From the NCBI GenBank assembly GCA_014529385.2, contig CM043953.1:96601342-96665341 (forward strand): a stretch of DNA of 64,000 bases. Reading direction: 5' to 3'. A program made the position numbers and the translations under genes. A model generated the notes under the pieces. That model searched no databases, was not told the DNA's origin, and worked only from the letters and a program-made list of their open reading frames with translations. The stretch comes from Adiantum capillus-veneris. Its lineage: Eukaryota; Streptophyta; Polypodiopsida; Polypodiales; Pteridaceae. This document shows positions 11,126-22,969 of this stretch, in pieces; the stretch's first letter is position 1; every line of letters begins with the position of its first letter.

Positions 11126-12616
11126 CTAGGCTTCAAATCTTTCTAATTCTTCGTCCAAAAGTGCCAAGGTCTTTCTGTCTGTGGATTTCTTCCTCACCCA
11201 ACCTTCCACAACAATCCTAGATATGGCTTGTACCTCCACCGAAACCTTATGTTTGAACCAATCTGTGCTGTAGTAGTCAGATAACTCTCCACAAAACTTA
11301 CAAAATTGCCATATCACCCATCCTATGGCGTACACATCTGTGGCCTTGGTCCATGGGCATAAATTCCTGCCATCTAGTAACTCAAGAGCTCGCCAAGGAT
11401 GAGTCTTTTGCCAGTTTTCATCGGTATTGTTGGTCTTTTGTGTCTCTAAGCCAACACGCAGAGCCAATCCCCAATCAATTATTCCAATACGCGGAGTGAG
11501 ATCCTTGGTAAAGTCCAACATGATGTTCCATGGATGGAGATCATTGTGGATCACTCCCTCGTCATGTGCGAATCGCAATGCCTTCACCAAGGCATGGATC
11601 AACGAGGGAGCATGATTGCACAGGCTCTTGATACGTGTTTTCTTGTCTTCATACGACTTCTCCCATTTAAAGTCTTCAAGGATCTTTCCTTTCCCCTCTT
11701 GATGCGCTACAAGCATCGTGAAAGAGCCATGTGGAAGGGGCACTGTCTCCATAAGATCACCTAAAGTTCCCCCATTGAAGTAGGGGAATATCAAAAACCA
11801 TGGCAATGTTATAGAGTGGGCAATACTCCTCACAATCCCTCTATGGTTGAGATCTACTCCACTTTCTGATGAAAAGCTTTTCCATTGATGCTTGGCCTGG
11901 CTGTCCTTTGAACTCCTTGGCACAATAAGTATTCGTTGCAGGAAGGAAACTGATCCCTTTGATTTGAACTTGCCACCCTGTGCCATAAGCCCCTGACCCA
12001 AGTTTCTTGATCTTCTTAATGGACTTATTTGGAATGCCCAAAGTCATACTACATTCAGAATTGTATATACTGCTCTCCAGGTGACTGGCAGAAGCAGTAC
12101 AACCCGATATTCCCTCAATGGCAGCCTCCTCAATAAACGGTTCTCCAACTTGGCTGCTCCCCATAACTCTGGTGATAGCCATTTGCATTTTCTTGCTTAC
12201 GCCAAACTGTGTCTCTATGTGGGATGCTTGCCTTGACCTCTCCTTCTCAGCTCTCCATCTCGCGTTCCAATGCTCTAGCTTACCCTTGTCTACTTCTTGA
12301 GGGCATTCCTCTTTCAAATCAGAGGCCACCTTGGGCAAATTGCCCACCCAACTGCTCAGTAATGAGATTATTGATTCGGCTGTTTTGTCTGCATATAACA
12401 ACAAAATTTTGCGAGCAATCTCACTGTATAATGATTGCAATCTAAACTCATCTGCAACAATTGCGCTATATCGTCGGGATCTAGTGCACTGAAGATTGTT
12501 ATCAACAATTGTCTAATTTTCTTTTTGAAATCTATCATTGAAGTAGCAGAAGGATCCATTTTGCCTGCAATGGTATTATTGCAAACAACACATTGTGAAA
12601 TATAACTATGTGCCAC
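11126..12616 (-). pseudogene. divergent protein kinase carried by hAT copy 1
   Basis: Three minus-strand frames, 12368-12616, 11841-12440 and 11126-12001, cover one kinase-like protein broken by two frameshifts. Visible kinase motifs are a glycine loop (KLGSGAYGTGW), a probable ATP-binding lysine (YCAKEF), a catalytic loop VIHNDLHPWNIML, a metal-binding motif IIDWG in place of DFG, and an ATDVYAIGWVIWQF helix-F region. The N-terminal 150 residues contain a helical segment with no domain I recognise. The catalytic loop is complete here but deleted in copy 2. It lies on the strand opposite to the original transposase gene and probably reads from the TATA box at about 14032-14040. Confidence 0.75.
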
Positions 12617-12689
12617 TCCATTTGGATCTTTTCTAAATTCTACGTGAAAGAAAAAGTGAAGTATAGACCATAGATCTCATACGCTTTTG

Positions 12690-13830
12690 TAGTGACACAC
12701 CTAATCGCAATTTCAACCATGTGCTAATGCCTCACCGTACAACAACTTACAAACAGATGCTCTTGTCATTCTAGCAGCAACACACATAGTCGCAATTGCA
12801 ACCATGTGCCGAAGCATGAATGACTGGGAGCAACATAAAACATAGTCACCCTACGCTTTTGCAATGACACACCTAGCCGCAATTGCAACCATGTGCCAGT
12901 GCATCCACGCACGGTGACTTCTTTCAAACAGATGCTCCTGTCATTCTAGCAGCAACACACCTAGTCGCAATTGCAACCATGTGGCGAAGCATGAATGACT
13001 GGGAGCAACATAAAACATAGTCACCCTACGCTTTTTCAATGACACACCTAGCCGCAATTGCAACCATATGCCAGTGCATCCACGCACGGTGACTTCTTTC
13101 AAACAGATGCTACTGTCAATCTAGCATCAACACACCTAGTCGCAATTGCAACCATGTGCCGAAGCATGAATGACTGGGAGCAACATAAATCATAGTCATC
13201 CTACGCTTTTGCAATGACACACCTAGTCGCAATTGCAACCATGTGCCAGTGCATCCACGCACGATGTCTTCTTTCAAGATTCAAGAATATGAAACATTAT
13301 GAAATTATTTCAGCACACATTCATGCATTAGATGCTACCGTCAATCTAGCAGAAACACACCTAGTCGCAATTGCAACCATGTGCCGAAGCATGAATGATG
13401 GGAAGCAACATAAAACATAGTCATCTTGCATTTTTGCAATGACACACCTAGCCGCAATTGCAACCATGTGCCAGTGCATTCACGCACGGTGACTTCTTTC
13501 AAACGGATGCTTCTGTCATTCTAGCAGCAACACACCTAGTCGCAATTGCAACCACGTGCCAAAGCATGAATGACTGGGAGCAACATAAAACATAGTCACC
13601 CTACGCTTTTGCAATGACACACCTAGCCGCAATTGCAACCATGTGCCAGTTCATCCACGCACGGTGACTTATTTCAAACAGATGCTCCTGTCATTCTAGC
13701 AGCAACACGCCTAATCGCAATTGCAACCATGTGCCGAAGCATGAATGACTGGGAGCAATATAAAACATAATCATCGTACGCTTTTGCAATGACACACCTG
13801 GCTGCAATTGCAACCATATGCTAGTGCATC
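12690..13830. repeat. ~176-bp minisatellite upstream of kinase gene, copy 1
   Basis: Units begin GACACACCTAGCCGCAATTG at about 12865, 13041, 13217, 13440, 13616 and 13792. Each unit contains two related halves about 88 bp apart (CACACCTAG[C/T]CGCAATTGC). The 13217 to 13440 step is longer because of a private insertion of about 47 bp. It lies between the right-end promoter and the kinase start, so it would be leader or intron of that transcript. Confidence 0.9.
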
Positions 13831-14031
13831 CACGTATGATGATTTGATAAAAGAAATTTTATACCTTTATTTTTTAACGCAAAAAACTCAAAAAAACATC
13901 AATAAAATAAGGAAGGGATTAAAAAATTACTGCTACACTGCTTTGAGAATGTGGAAAGCTGCCAGAAAGTTTGGTGAAGAAGACTTTTCAATGTACCTCT
14001 CTTGTGAAAAAGACAAGCACCGGCGTCGTCT

Positions 14032-14040
14032 TTATATAGC
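14032..14040 (-). promoter_or_regulatory. TATA box of right-end promoter, hAT copy 1
   Basis: Read on the minus strand the sequence is GCTATATAAA. It sits just inside a GC-rich subterminal block (14041-14112) and points toward the minisatellite and kinase gene. Confidence 0.55.
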
Positions 14041-14112
14041 CACGTCGGGCCCGGCGGGAAATCTGATTTACCCAGCGGGTCATTTACTTAACCCGGCGGG
14101 CCTCGAGCCGGT
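14041..14112. promoter_or_regulatory. GC-rich subterminal motifs, hAT copy 1 right end
   Basis: Clustered CCCGGCGGG-type words stand out in an AT-rich context. The same words occur at both ends of copy 2. The position, within about 170 bases of the terminus, matches where hAT transposases bind subterminal repeats; binding is inferred. Confidence 0.5.
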
Positions 14113-14230
14113 CTCCAAGTCTCCTTGCAGGTCAAAAAAGATGAATTTCAATTAACATAATATTTGTTATTTTGCATTTCTATTGTTATTAACCTGAAAT
14201 CCCTGGTTTTAACACTAGGTTTATGAGAGC

Positions 14231-14623
14231 TTGCCTATCCCGACATTATTTAATGCGAAAAAGCGTGAGCTAGATAAGAGATTTTCTCCTTCCACTTGGA
14301 GGATTAGCTGGTCAAGAATTTTCTTCATCGATGCAGGAAAGTTAGAAGTTTTAAAACTAAATATAAAGAGACTCAGATGGGCTGAAGATCTTCAAGTGAT
14401 TGAAGTCTACTTTTTCATTGGAACGAAGAATCCAGAGGAAACCCTTGTAATCAGTGATGTCCAAGTATCACAAAATCAGTGGGTGTTTTATCAAGTGTCT
14501 AAAGTAATCTACCCAGGTAGAATTAGACCCATAGGTGTATGCCCTAGTTTTAATGGACCAAAAGAAGTTGTATATTTTGATCCTATATCTGATCCACCCA
14601 AAGTCCACAAGATTCTAGTATAG
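14231..14623 (+). CDS. unknown ORF of the array internal region, copy B (130 codons)
   Basis: This is the longest of three homologous frames (others at 4029 and 27668). The protein contains a basic N-terminal part with STWRISWSRIFFIDAGKL and a more conserved C-terminal part with IEVYFFIGTKNPEETL and IGVCPSFNGPKEVVYFDP. No catalytic motif, zinc finger or membrane segment is evident. It starts 26 bases after the hAT terminus, so the first codons may differ from the ancestral frame. Function unknown. Confidence 0.45.
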   Translation: MPIPTLFNAKKRELDKRFSPSTWRISWSRIFFIDAGKLEVLKLNIKRLRWAEDLQVIEVYFFIGTKNPEETLVISDVQVSQNQWVFYQVSKVIYPGRIRPIGVCPSFNGPKEVVYFDPISDPPKVHKILV

Positions 14624-15476
14624 GGTTGTCGTCACCCTTGTACATAGTAGGAAGAGAAAGAAGAGCAAGAGCTTATGCAATCATGGGAGAACCAACCTTA
14701 TGAGTGAGGAAGAAAGAGCCACTCACTTGGCCATAGTTAGCAATCCTAGAGCTTTGTAAACCACTAAAAATCAATAATGAAAAACTTTGAGTTACTTATA
14801 TATTATAATGGTATACATGATTTTTTTTTCTAAAATTACTTAAGGAATCTAAAGTTAAGTTAGTATTCAATCAAGAAATTAAGGATTGATCTAGCAAATG
14901 AGACAGTGGTTCCCGATAGTATGAAAAGAATTTGAATTTTGAGAATGAGATAGTTATCAAGAAACCAACTCACATTCCTTGTGCACACGATAGCCTTCCT
15001 TGGAAAATGATCTAGATATGAAAGTATTAAGGTACGAGACTAATAGGAAGCCGAAAAGAAATCTTGGTATGATACTTCTTAAAACCCTTTTCATATTGTT
15101 GGTCAACCAAGTTAGAGCACAGAAGGGGTACCTCTCGTGCAATGGTAGAAGCTTGTGCCCAACGCAGATTGCTCAGAATAGCAAGAACACGCCGAGCGCG
15201 TTCAGATTGGCAAAGCTAAAATACATGATACTTGTCAAATTTTGATTGCTCTAAATGGTCAGTTATACCGAGCGCGTTCATGTTGACAAGGTGGATACAT
15301 GGATCTTTTATGGAATTGATTTAACCTGGTATTTGAGATGATACAAATGGTTTGTAAAGGTTTCTAAGATGGGCTCAACACTAAGAGTTTTTTGAGGAAA
15401 AATTGGCTAGCAAGTAACTCCAACCAGAAACGAGAAAGATCTCTTAGAGTAATCAGTAACTTTTGGTGAACTCCAA

Positions 15477-15556
15477 AGGTTATCCCTTCGAAGATGCCAC
15501 CTGGGAGGATGAATTTCTCCTCTCAAAGATTTTCCCAATTTCGGTTGAGATGAGGG
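15477..15556 (+). pseudogene. polyprotein C-terminus remnant, copy B
   Basis: It encodes the same EDATWEDEFLLSKIFPN-type tail as at 5107 (here with ATWE written as PPGR-like in one frame because of a C for T change), directly upstream of the polypurine-type tract. Confidence 0.5.
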
Positions 15557-16399
15557 CATCTCAAATTCTTAAGTTGGGGTGATTGTACAGTTTCTAGTTT
15601 CCGAAACCTTAAAGATTGTATAAATCTTAATCAAACTGATATGATTATTGAAAAAGCAATGTAGAATTGTTTGAGCATGGCAAACATTGGTATTTTTGGA
15701 ATCTTAAACACAACAAACTCTGGGCTAGAAATTTTCAGAACAGAATTCCGATAAAATCTGGAAAAGTTACGGGCTCTGAAATGTTACACTATAAATTTAA
15801 TTAGTTAAGTAAAATTGGATGGTTTCAGGAATTATTATTAATAAAGACTTTCTTATCCTAAGGTTCTAGAAATTACTGATATTTCTACTTTTCATCATTA
15901 AAAATCAGTGAAATTAGTAAAAATCGATTCTGGAAGCTGGGGGCTGTGTGGAGCTGTGGGGAACCTGCCCGGGACTAGATTTAGCAGCAGGGGACATTTT
16001 TTGACCTGTAGGGCTGCTTGGGATGCAAGTTATTGCCATTTTTCAGCGTGTGAGTGCCCAGAAACCTATAAACATGACCCTTGCTTCACAATTTCAGACA
16101 GAATCAGAGCCTTGGTACATTATCACTCATCTAGAGGGACCGCTATATAGAAATCACTAGAGATCAAGCTCTAGTTGGTTAATTAAATGGTAATTAGCCT
16201 AATCTTTCTTAATTAGCAAAGATAGGTTAATCTATTTTCTTAATAAATTAAAGATTAATCCTATGTATACTCAAAAATACTCTCTTAATTAAATATTCTT
16301 TGATGATTAGTGTGATTAAGCTTAGGGATATTAAGCAAATTAATTATTATATCATATTAGGATTGAAATTATCCATTTTCACCATAAATTAATGGAAAT

Positions 16400-17530
16400 T
16401 ATACTAATTAAGTTTTTATTAAGTTGAGATACTTATCAGATCTATGCTAGACTGTCATTAAGCTAAGAAAATTATCTTATATTTTTTTGAGTAATTTTCT
16501 TAATTAATTAGACAAAATTACACTATTTTTGAGAGAAAACTAAAAGAAAAAATATACTAATTGATTCAAAATGATTTGAGTTCTTTATCAAAGGTTAATT
16601 ATATCTACAGAAACGAGGGATAATTATGTTAACCTTAGATAATTAGTTTACCTAATTATCTTAGCAGAATTACACTAGTTTTAGGACAAATTAAAAAGAG
16701 AAAAATAGCAAATTGATTCAAAATACTTTAGGATAATTATCACAGGCTAATTACATTTTATAAAACCCATGATAATTATGTTAACCTTAGATAATTAGTT
16801 TACCTAATTATCTTAGCAGAATTATACTATTTTTAGGACAAATTAAAAGAGGGAAAATAGAAAATTAATTCAAAATGCTTTAAGATAATTAGCAGTGGTT
16901 AATTATATCTTAAGAAAATCGTGATAATTATTTTAACCTCAGATAAATGTTTTCCCTAGTTATCTTACCAGAATTACACTGGTTTTAGAACAAATTAAAA
17001 GAGAAAAAATAAAAAAATGCTTTAAGATAATTATTACAGATTAATTACATCTTACAAAATCCATGATAATTATCTTAGCCATAGATAATTATTTTCGATG
17101 GTTATCCTAGTAGAAAACCATTATTATTGAAGGTAATTTAAAGGCGAAAATTAGTAAATCATGTGCTATGACTAGATGCTATTCATCAAAGCTAGATCAT
17201 AGAATAAAAAATCCATAATAATTATGCCAAGGTTAAAAAAGTAGTATAGATATTTATCTAAGTCAAATTATACTAATTCTAGCTAAAAACTAAAGAGAGA
17301 AATTAGTAAATCATGCTATATGATTACATGTTATTTATCAGAGCTAGATTACATGATGAAAACTTCGTGATAATTATGTCAAGGTTAGAGACTTAGTATA
17401 GATTTTATCTAAGTCAAAATATACTAATTCTGGTTGAAATTTTAAGGGAAAAATCATTAAATCATGTTATATGATTACATTCTATTTATCACAGTTAGCT
17501 TATATAATAAAGAGGCCATGAAAAATATTT
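16400..17530. repeat. degenerate ~150-bp tandem repeats inside LTR C
   Basis: This is the same repeat family as at 780-1800, with GATAATTATGTTAACCTTAG-type units spaced about 150 bp. Confidence 0.75.
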
Positions 17531-18150
17531 CAAGGTTAGAAAAGTATTATAAATATTTATTTAAGTCAAATTACCCTTATTTTAGATGAAAATTGAAGAT
17601 GAAAATTATATAATTAAGTTGGAAAATAATAAGATAATTACCAAAGGTCAAAAATATCCCTATCTACTTGTGGTAATTATACCATAGTTAATTAGTGAGG
17701 TTAGGAAATTATAATTGACCAAAAGTCCTATTTTTAGCAAATGATTAATTCAAATAAATAGACTTTGTGGTCAAAAGTTTTTAGGAAGATTATAGTAAGT
17801 GTAAAGCTATGATATCAAGTTGATAAAATGAAATCTTTAAGATAAAATAAATAGAATAAATATTAAGCCCAAAATAAGTTGATTCCAAGCTTGCTTAAAA
17901 ATCGATGGGAAAATTAGGAAAAAGATATAGACAATTATAAGAAAATTAGGAGAGCTTAGAAAACCCTTAGGGAAGCGGTGGAAAACTTAACATGCCTATA
18001 TAGACATATAAGAAATTACGAGGTCAAGAATTTACCCATTAAGACTATAAATTTAACCTTGAATGGGTTACGGTTGAATACAAAGTCTAATTCTAGATTT
18101 TAAATAATTTACCTGATGCTTAGATGTCCTTTTTATAAGGATAATAAGTT

Positions 18151-18291
18151 ATGGCACCTAAAAAGACCCAAGAAAATCCTACATCTGATGATGAGGACAT
18201 ACCTCCAAAGCGAACTAGAGCGTCGCATGACGACGAAGCTGGGCCTAGTAGTAAGCCTACAGATAGGAGTCTTCAGGCGCCAGCGCAGTAG
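18151..18291 (+). pseudogene. LTR-encoded short ORF, copy C (premature stop)
   Basis: It opens with MAPKKTQENPTSDDEDI and continues collinear with the 61-codon copy in LTR D, but CAG has become TAG at 18289. Beyond that stop the frame would continue to the same end. Confidence 0.55.
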
Positions 18292-19361
18292 CAAATGGCC
18301 GATCAATCTCAAGTGGGTTTCCCATTATTCAATTAAGTCTTTAAATAGTTTATGTTCTTTTATAAGTTAACATTGCATACGTAAGGAGTGAGTAAGAATC
18401 TGAAAAGGAATAATTGGTCAAAAGGTAACTTCCAAGAAACCAACATGCATTGTTAATAAAGTAGGAAACAATTCTTTGGGTTAAAACTAGTTGAATTACG
18501 AAAGATATGATTGATCATCCTTAAGACAGGTTGTTTCAAGACACCTCCGACTCCTTGGTATAAATTGATGATAATGATGGCTTTCTAGCCACGGATAAAT
18601 CGGTTACCCCCATGAACGATGAATTTCTACTCCGTGTTATGTCTTGATGTTTCTACATAAGTTAGGATACTCTTTTTTATCCTAGGGGAGCCGCCCGGTT
18701 GTATTGGCAATTGGTTTGGTGTATGGGCACCCGGAACCTTGGGTGGGGGTTTATCCACTCCGGATTATGAATAAGAAATGGGTGCCGTTTTTTCACCCTT
18801 AGGTGATCTTGAGACAAGAAGAGTATTGGTCATGGTTATTATGGACAATGTTTTGATTGACAGTACCCTGTCTTAAGTTTAAAGATGTCTGTTTGCTAAA
18901 AGAATGTTTTCAATCTTGTTTTCAAGGGCTGTTTTAATAAAATCCTGTTATGAAGGATAAAAGGAATTATTATTTTAATTGTGATAAGAACTTGGTAGTA
19001 TTTAAATAACAAAAGAATGATGTGTGAGTGTGGAGTGGTAAGTGGGGATTGACTAAGGTTGTCAATCGTGGACGGGTGGACCTGATTAGTCAGGTAACTA
19101 TCCATCCCTACGCACCAAAACGTTTAGAAATCAAGGGAAGTTATAGGGCTGAAATAGTTTTTCGGACTTTTAATACGTTGTCCCGTTTCCTTTGTGAGAC
19201 ATGACTAGGTCTGCTTCTAAGGCTATAGACCCAAGCCATTGTCAATGATAAAGATCTATTCCTTGGATTTGTTTTGTTTAGAGACTCTGATTTTTATCAG
19301 ACCTAGAGACCTGTCAAGGATCCCATCCTGATCTTGGTATTGGCGGCTTGGGAATCTCACA

Positions 19362-19561
19362 AGTGGTATCAGAGCGTGTGTTAATTAAAGTCTTGGACCT
19401 AGAGAAAAGTTTAAGGTATTACGTTGAAATAAGTAATCTCTGACAAATTCAAATTAAAGACATATTTAATTGAAAAGAGGGAGAGAAACAAAGAGAGAGA
19501 ATTATCCCCATCTTTGCAGGAATATTTCCATCAGGCCAATAGCAAATCCATGGATTTTAAC
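19362..19561 (+). mobile_element. internal region C of the array, portion 5' of hAT copy 2
   Basis: These 200 bases match 3641-3840 of internal region A. They end in the left copy of the 8-bp duplication ATTTTAAC (19554-19561). Confidence 0.85.
19364..19375 (+). promoter_or_regulatory. primer-binding site (initiator Met tRNA)
   Basis: The sequence is TGGTATCAGAGC, two bases after LTR C. It is the standard complement of plant initiator-Met tRNA used by many LTR retrotransposons. Confidence 0.9.
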
Positions 19562-19689
19562 CAGGGATTTTAATTACGCAATGATGCATTTTGTTAAATG
19601 TTAATTATTGTTGTTATTATCACTATTTTTTTCATGTTAATAACATATCTAATGTCATGACTTACGAAAACCGATAGAAAACGTAGAAC

Positions 19690-19793
19690 CGGCGGGGCAA
19701 CCAATAAACCCCGGCAGGCCCGGCGGGCACTTTACAAACCCCGGCGGGCCCGGCGGGCAAAGCAAGAATCCCGCCGGCCCCGTCATGTTCCTC
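19690..19793. promoter_or_regulatory. GC-rich subterminal motifs, hAT copy 2 left end
   Basis: There are at least four CCCGGC[A/G]GGC words, including a double GGGCCCGGCGGGC form. They contrast sharply with the AT-rich surroundings and mirror the words at 27431-27498. Likely transposase-binding sites, by analogy with other hAT elements. Confidence 0.5.
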
Positions 19794-19811
19794 CTCCATA
19801 TTTGGAGGCTC

Positions 19812-19819
19812 TATATAAC
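19812..19819 (+). promoter_or_regulatory. TATA box of transposase promoter, hAT copy 2
   Basis: The sequence is CTATATAA, about 20 bases inside the GC-rich block and pointing to the transposase. No other promoter-like word lies between it and the first 150-bp repeat. Confidence 0.55.
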
Positions 19820-19944
19820 CTTGTAGTAGACATTACATCACATCACCGCTTCCTCTAAATTTGGTCATCCTTTAAAATTTAGAAGAAAAACTAAAGGTAA
19901 AAAAATGAATAGTCTTTAAAAAAAATTAAAACTTAATGAAACTC

Positions 19945-20560
19945 TCATCATGGATCATTAGTTCTTTTTCGGACTGAACTGATTCTTGAAAGGAGGTAGA
20001 AAGGTGAATATTTGGGTTGGTATCTCTACATTTGGGATGGACTAATCTCATGTTTGGTTCACCGTTATATTTGCTAAATTGATTACTATATTGATTAGAA
20101 CTTCTATCATGGGTCATTAGTTCTTTTTTGGACTGAACTGATTCTTGAAAAGAGATAGAAAGGTGAATCTTTGGGTCGATATCTCTACTTTTGGGATGGA
20201 CTGATCACATGTTTGATTCACCGTTGTATTTGCTTGCTATTCCGATTAGAGCTCCAATCATGGGTCATTAGTTCTTTTTTGGACTGGACTGATTCATGAA
20301 AGGAGGTAGGAAGGTGAATCTTTGGGTTGATATCTCTACTTTTGGGATGGACTGATCACATGTTTGATTCACCGCTGTATTTGCTTGCTATTTCGATTAG
20401 AGCTCCAATCATGGGTCATTAGTTCTTTTTTGGACTGGACTAATTCATGAAAGGGGTAGGAAGGTGAATCTTTGGGTCAATATCTCTACTTTTGGGATGG
20501 ACTGATCACATATTTGATTCACCATTGTATTTGCTTGCTCATGTTTGAGTACATTGAGGT
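19945..20560. repeat. four ~150-bp tandem repeats, left arm of hAT copy 2
   Basis: Units contain ATCATGGGTCATTAGTTCTT and TTTGGGATGGACTGATCACA, starting at about 19948, 20106, 20256 and 20407. They lie between the left TATA box and the transposase start, so they are probably in the transposase 5' leader or a leader intron. Copy 1 has lost them. Confidence 0.9.
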
Positions 20561-20662
20561 TTATTCCCTTCAGGCTTCACTACTACGCTTGTGTGTGATA
20601 TTGATTATAACACTAATGTTTGGTTTGAATAATACTTGAAAGAAGAGATAGCATATTGAGCT

Positions 20663-22969
20663 ATGTTTATTGGTATGTCTTCCACCAGGAATGTGAGTGG
20701 TGATGTTGGTGTCTCAAGCCTGGCCTCCTTGAGGAGACCTCCTACCTCGATGCCAGGTCCTGCTTCACAGGGCACCACTTCGCAGGGCAAGCGAAAGGCA
20801 GGTGGAAAAAGTCCAGGACCCGAGTGGAATTTTGCCACAAATTTAAATAAGTATCAAGATTGGAAATGTAACTTTTGTGGCGAAGAGAAATCTAGAGGAG
20901 CACCAAGAATAAGGGATCATTTTCTAGGTGGCAATACCAGAATCCAAGGAGGAAAGTGCAAGGGCTTAGGTGCAGAAGAAGCATCTATGCGCTTAAAAGC
21001 TTTAATTGGTAAGCTAATTTCCACGAGAAAAAGATCAAAACTCTCTACTTTCGACCATCACACCCCCGTATCGATAAGATCAAACTTGTATGAGGGATCA
21101 TTGGGTGTAACGCCCACCAATGGAAGCACTCAAAGTAGGGAACCAACTTCTCATATCGATGGAAGTACACCTCCAAACCATGGATCTCCTGACTTTCAGG
21201 TAGGATCGTAAAAAAGTAGACAGGTTAGCTTACAGACGAGCTTCAAAAAACTTGCCTTAGAAGAAGCACAACTTGCACTAGCTAAAGCCGTCTATTTCAC
21301 TGGGGGATCATTGGCCATTGTCACCCGTGATGCATGGAAGTCATCTTGGAAACGCATTGGGGAGTATGGTGTTGGATTTACCCCTCCAACATATCACCAT
21401 ATGAGAAACCAACTGTTGGATAAATGTTACACAAGCACACAATAGGATATTCAAAGGGTAATATTAAATGTAACAGAACAATCTGGATACACCATAGTTA
21501 GTGATGGTTGGTCCAACGTTCAAAGGTGGCCATTGATCAACATCATGCTTGTATGTCCTCGTGGTGAATGTTTTATCAAAGCTGTGGATAGCTCTGGTCA
21601 AATAAAGTCTGGCAGTTTTATAGCTGACATCATTGGCGACGCAGTTGAGGAACTTGGAAAAGAAAATGTTGTCCAAGTAATCATGGACAATGCCAAAAAT
21701 TGTAGGGCTGCAGATAGAATACTTGAAAGTCGCTTCTCTCACCTATATAGTGCTGGTTGCAGTACACACAACTTGAACTTGGTATTGCAAGATTGGTACA
21801 AGAGGGAGGACACAGAGTGGTTCAACTGGATAGTAGACAATGCTCGCTTAATAGTCAAGTTTGTTTTGAAGCGTCAGAGGGTTCTTAACATGTACCGTCA
21901 GAGGATGTCTACTATGTTAAAACTGCCGTGCGAAACTAGGTTTTGCACCAACTACTATATGGTAGAATCACTAATAAAAAATAAGAATGTTGTGATGGAG
22001 ACATTTGTTTGTGCCACTTTTTCAAAATGGGAGGTTGGTCAAAGGGAGAAGATAAAAAGAAAAATAGGGGTGATCAAAGATCTACTAGCTAATCTCCACT
22101 TATGTGATGATGTGGTGGATGTGCACAATGTCATGATGCCAATTATGCTCGCATTATGCCACCTGGATTCTTCCTTGCCTAACATAGGTAAGGTGTGGAT
22201 GGCTTGGTGGACTGTTCAAGAAAGCCTTGCAAATCCAGAGGAGCCCCAGGAGCCAATTGTGAAGCCATGGAAGATACCATTCACTCAAAAGAGGAGAGAA
22301 ATTTTGAGAAAGTATGTGCATGGTCGATGGGTTGGAGCACATAGTCCACTACACAGCGTAGCTTTCTTATTGGATCCAGAGTATTGGGCAATGGAAATAG
22401 ACAAACTTGATGAGGAGGTGTTGGAAGACTTTTATGATGTGATAGACAGGTTTTATGATGATCCTGATGAGCATGCATCAGTTGTTATTGATCTTACGAA
22501 GGTTAAACTCAAAGAGGGTAAGTTTGGTACAGAATTTGTGCAGAAACTTGCCATGGAGCAACCAGTGTGGAAGTGGTGGATGATGAATGGTGGTAGTGCA
22601 CCCACCCTTAAACGCCTAGCTGTTAGAATCCTAGCCCAATGTGCATCCAATTCAAGTTCTGAGAGAAACTGGAGTACATATAAATATGTACATTCCACCA
22701 TCAGAAACCGCCTTCTAAATTCAAGAGCTGAAAAATTGGTGTATATGTACTGCAACCATCGGCTATTGGTAAGAGTGCAAGCTGAGAACTACAAAGAGGA
22801 GATGCCGCGTTGGACTTATGATGTAACCAATGATGAGGTGGACGAAGATAGTGACCTACAAGGGGAATCTCATGAAGTAGAAACTACATGTACTTTAGAA
22901 GAGATTGAAGAGAATTTGGAAATTGAACCAACTTTGACCCGTCGCAACAAGCGACGTTGGTTTAATTAA
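20663..22969 (+). pseudogene. hAT transposase with BED finger and hATC domain (two in-frame stops)
   Basis: One reading frame of 769 codons is interrupted by TAA at 21209 and TAG at 21443. Domains in order: a BED-type zinc finger at about residues 70-110 (WKCNFCGEEK...RDHFLGG), an RNase H-like core with the first Asp in SDGWSN (about residue 279) and the second in MDNAKNC (about 341), and a hATC dimerisation region with NSSSERNWSTYKYVHSTIRN (about 660-680). This arrangement with the DUF659-type core is typical of plant Ac-like transposases. The C-terminus is acidic. The start is the first ATG after the repeat block. The stops make this copy inactive unless suppressed or spliced; CAG/GTAGGA before the first stop looks like a donor, but no acceptor giving a plausible intron is clear. 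Confidence 0.9.

Larger units (their letters stand above)
8466..14205 (-). mobile_element. rearranged hAT element copy 1 (5' half lost, part inverted)
   Basis: From 9851 to the CAGGGATTTC inverted repeat at 14205 it is collinear with hAT copy 2 (23381-27608). The stretch 8466-9850 is the reverse complement of copy-2 positions about 21877-23260. The left terminus, the N-terminal half of the transposase and about 120 bp between the breakpoints are absent. The right end is followed by GTTTTAAC, one base different from the duplication seen at copy 2. The element sits at the same position of the array internal region as copy 2. Confidence 0.85.
14206..15583 (+). mobile_element. internal region B of the tandem array, portion 3' of the hAT element
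   Basis: It is collinear with 3841-5212 and 27617-28993, from ACTAGG to the polypurine-type tract before LTR C. The first eight bases are the GTTTTAAC target copy. The part 5' of the hAT site, with the primer-binding site, was lost in the rearrangement at 8465. It includes the unknown short ORF and the polyprotein tail. The remaining stretch 14640-15470 holds no ORF I can support. Confidence 0.8.
15584..19361 (+). repeat. LTR C, complete (3778 bp)
   Basis: It starts TGTACAGTTTCTAG after the polypurine-type tract and ends AATCTCACA before a perfect primer-binding site. It has the internal 150-bp repeat block at about 16400-17530, a TATA-like CTATATAGAC near 18000 and the short LTR ORF at 18151. 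Relative to LTR D it lacks about 65 bases near 19125. Confidence 0.9.

Noticed and set aside
12690-13830. CRISPR-like appearance of regularly spaced repeats
   Set aside because: The whole 176-bp unit is repeated, including the spacing sequence; there are no unique spacers and no cas genes. It is a minisatellite.
8466-14205. Independent hAT insertion in internal region B
   Set aside because: It is at the same base position of the internal region as copy 2, shares cargo and repeats, and copy B shows inversion joints rather than a second set of terminal repeats.
21201-21235. Tiny intron removing the first stop of the transposase
   Set aside because: GTAGGA...AGACAG would be only about 24 bases, far below normal plant intron size, and it would not remove the second stop.
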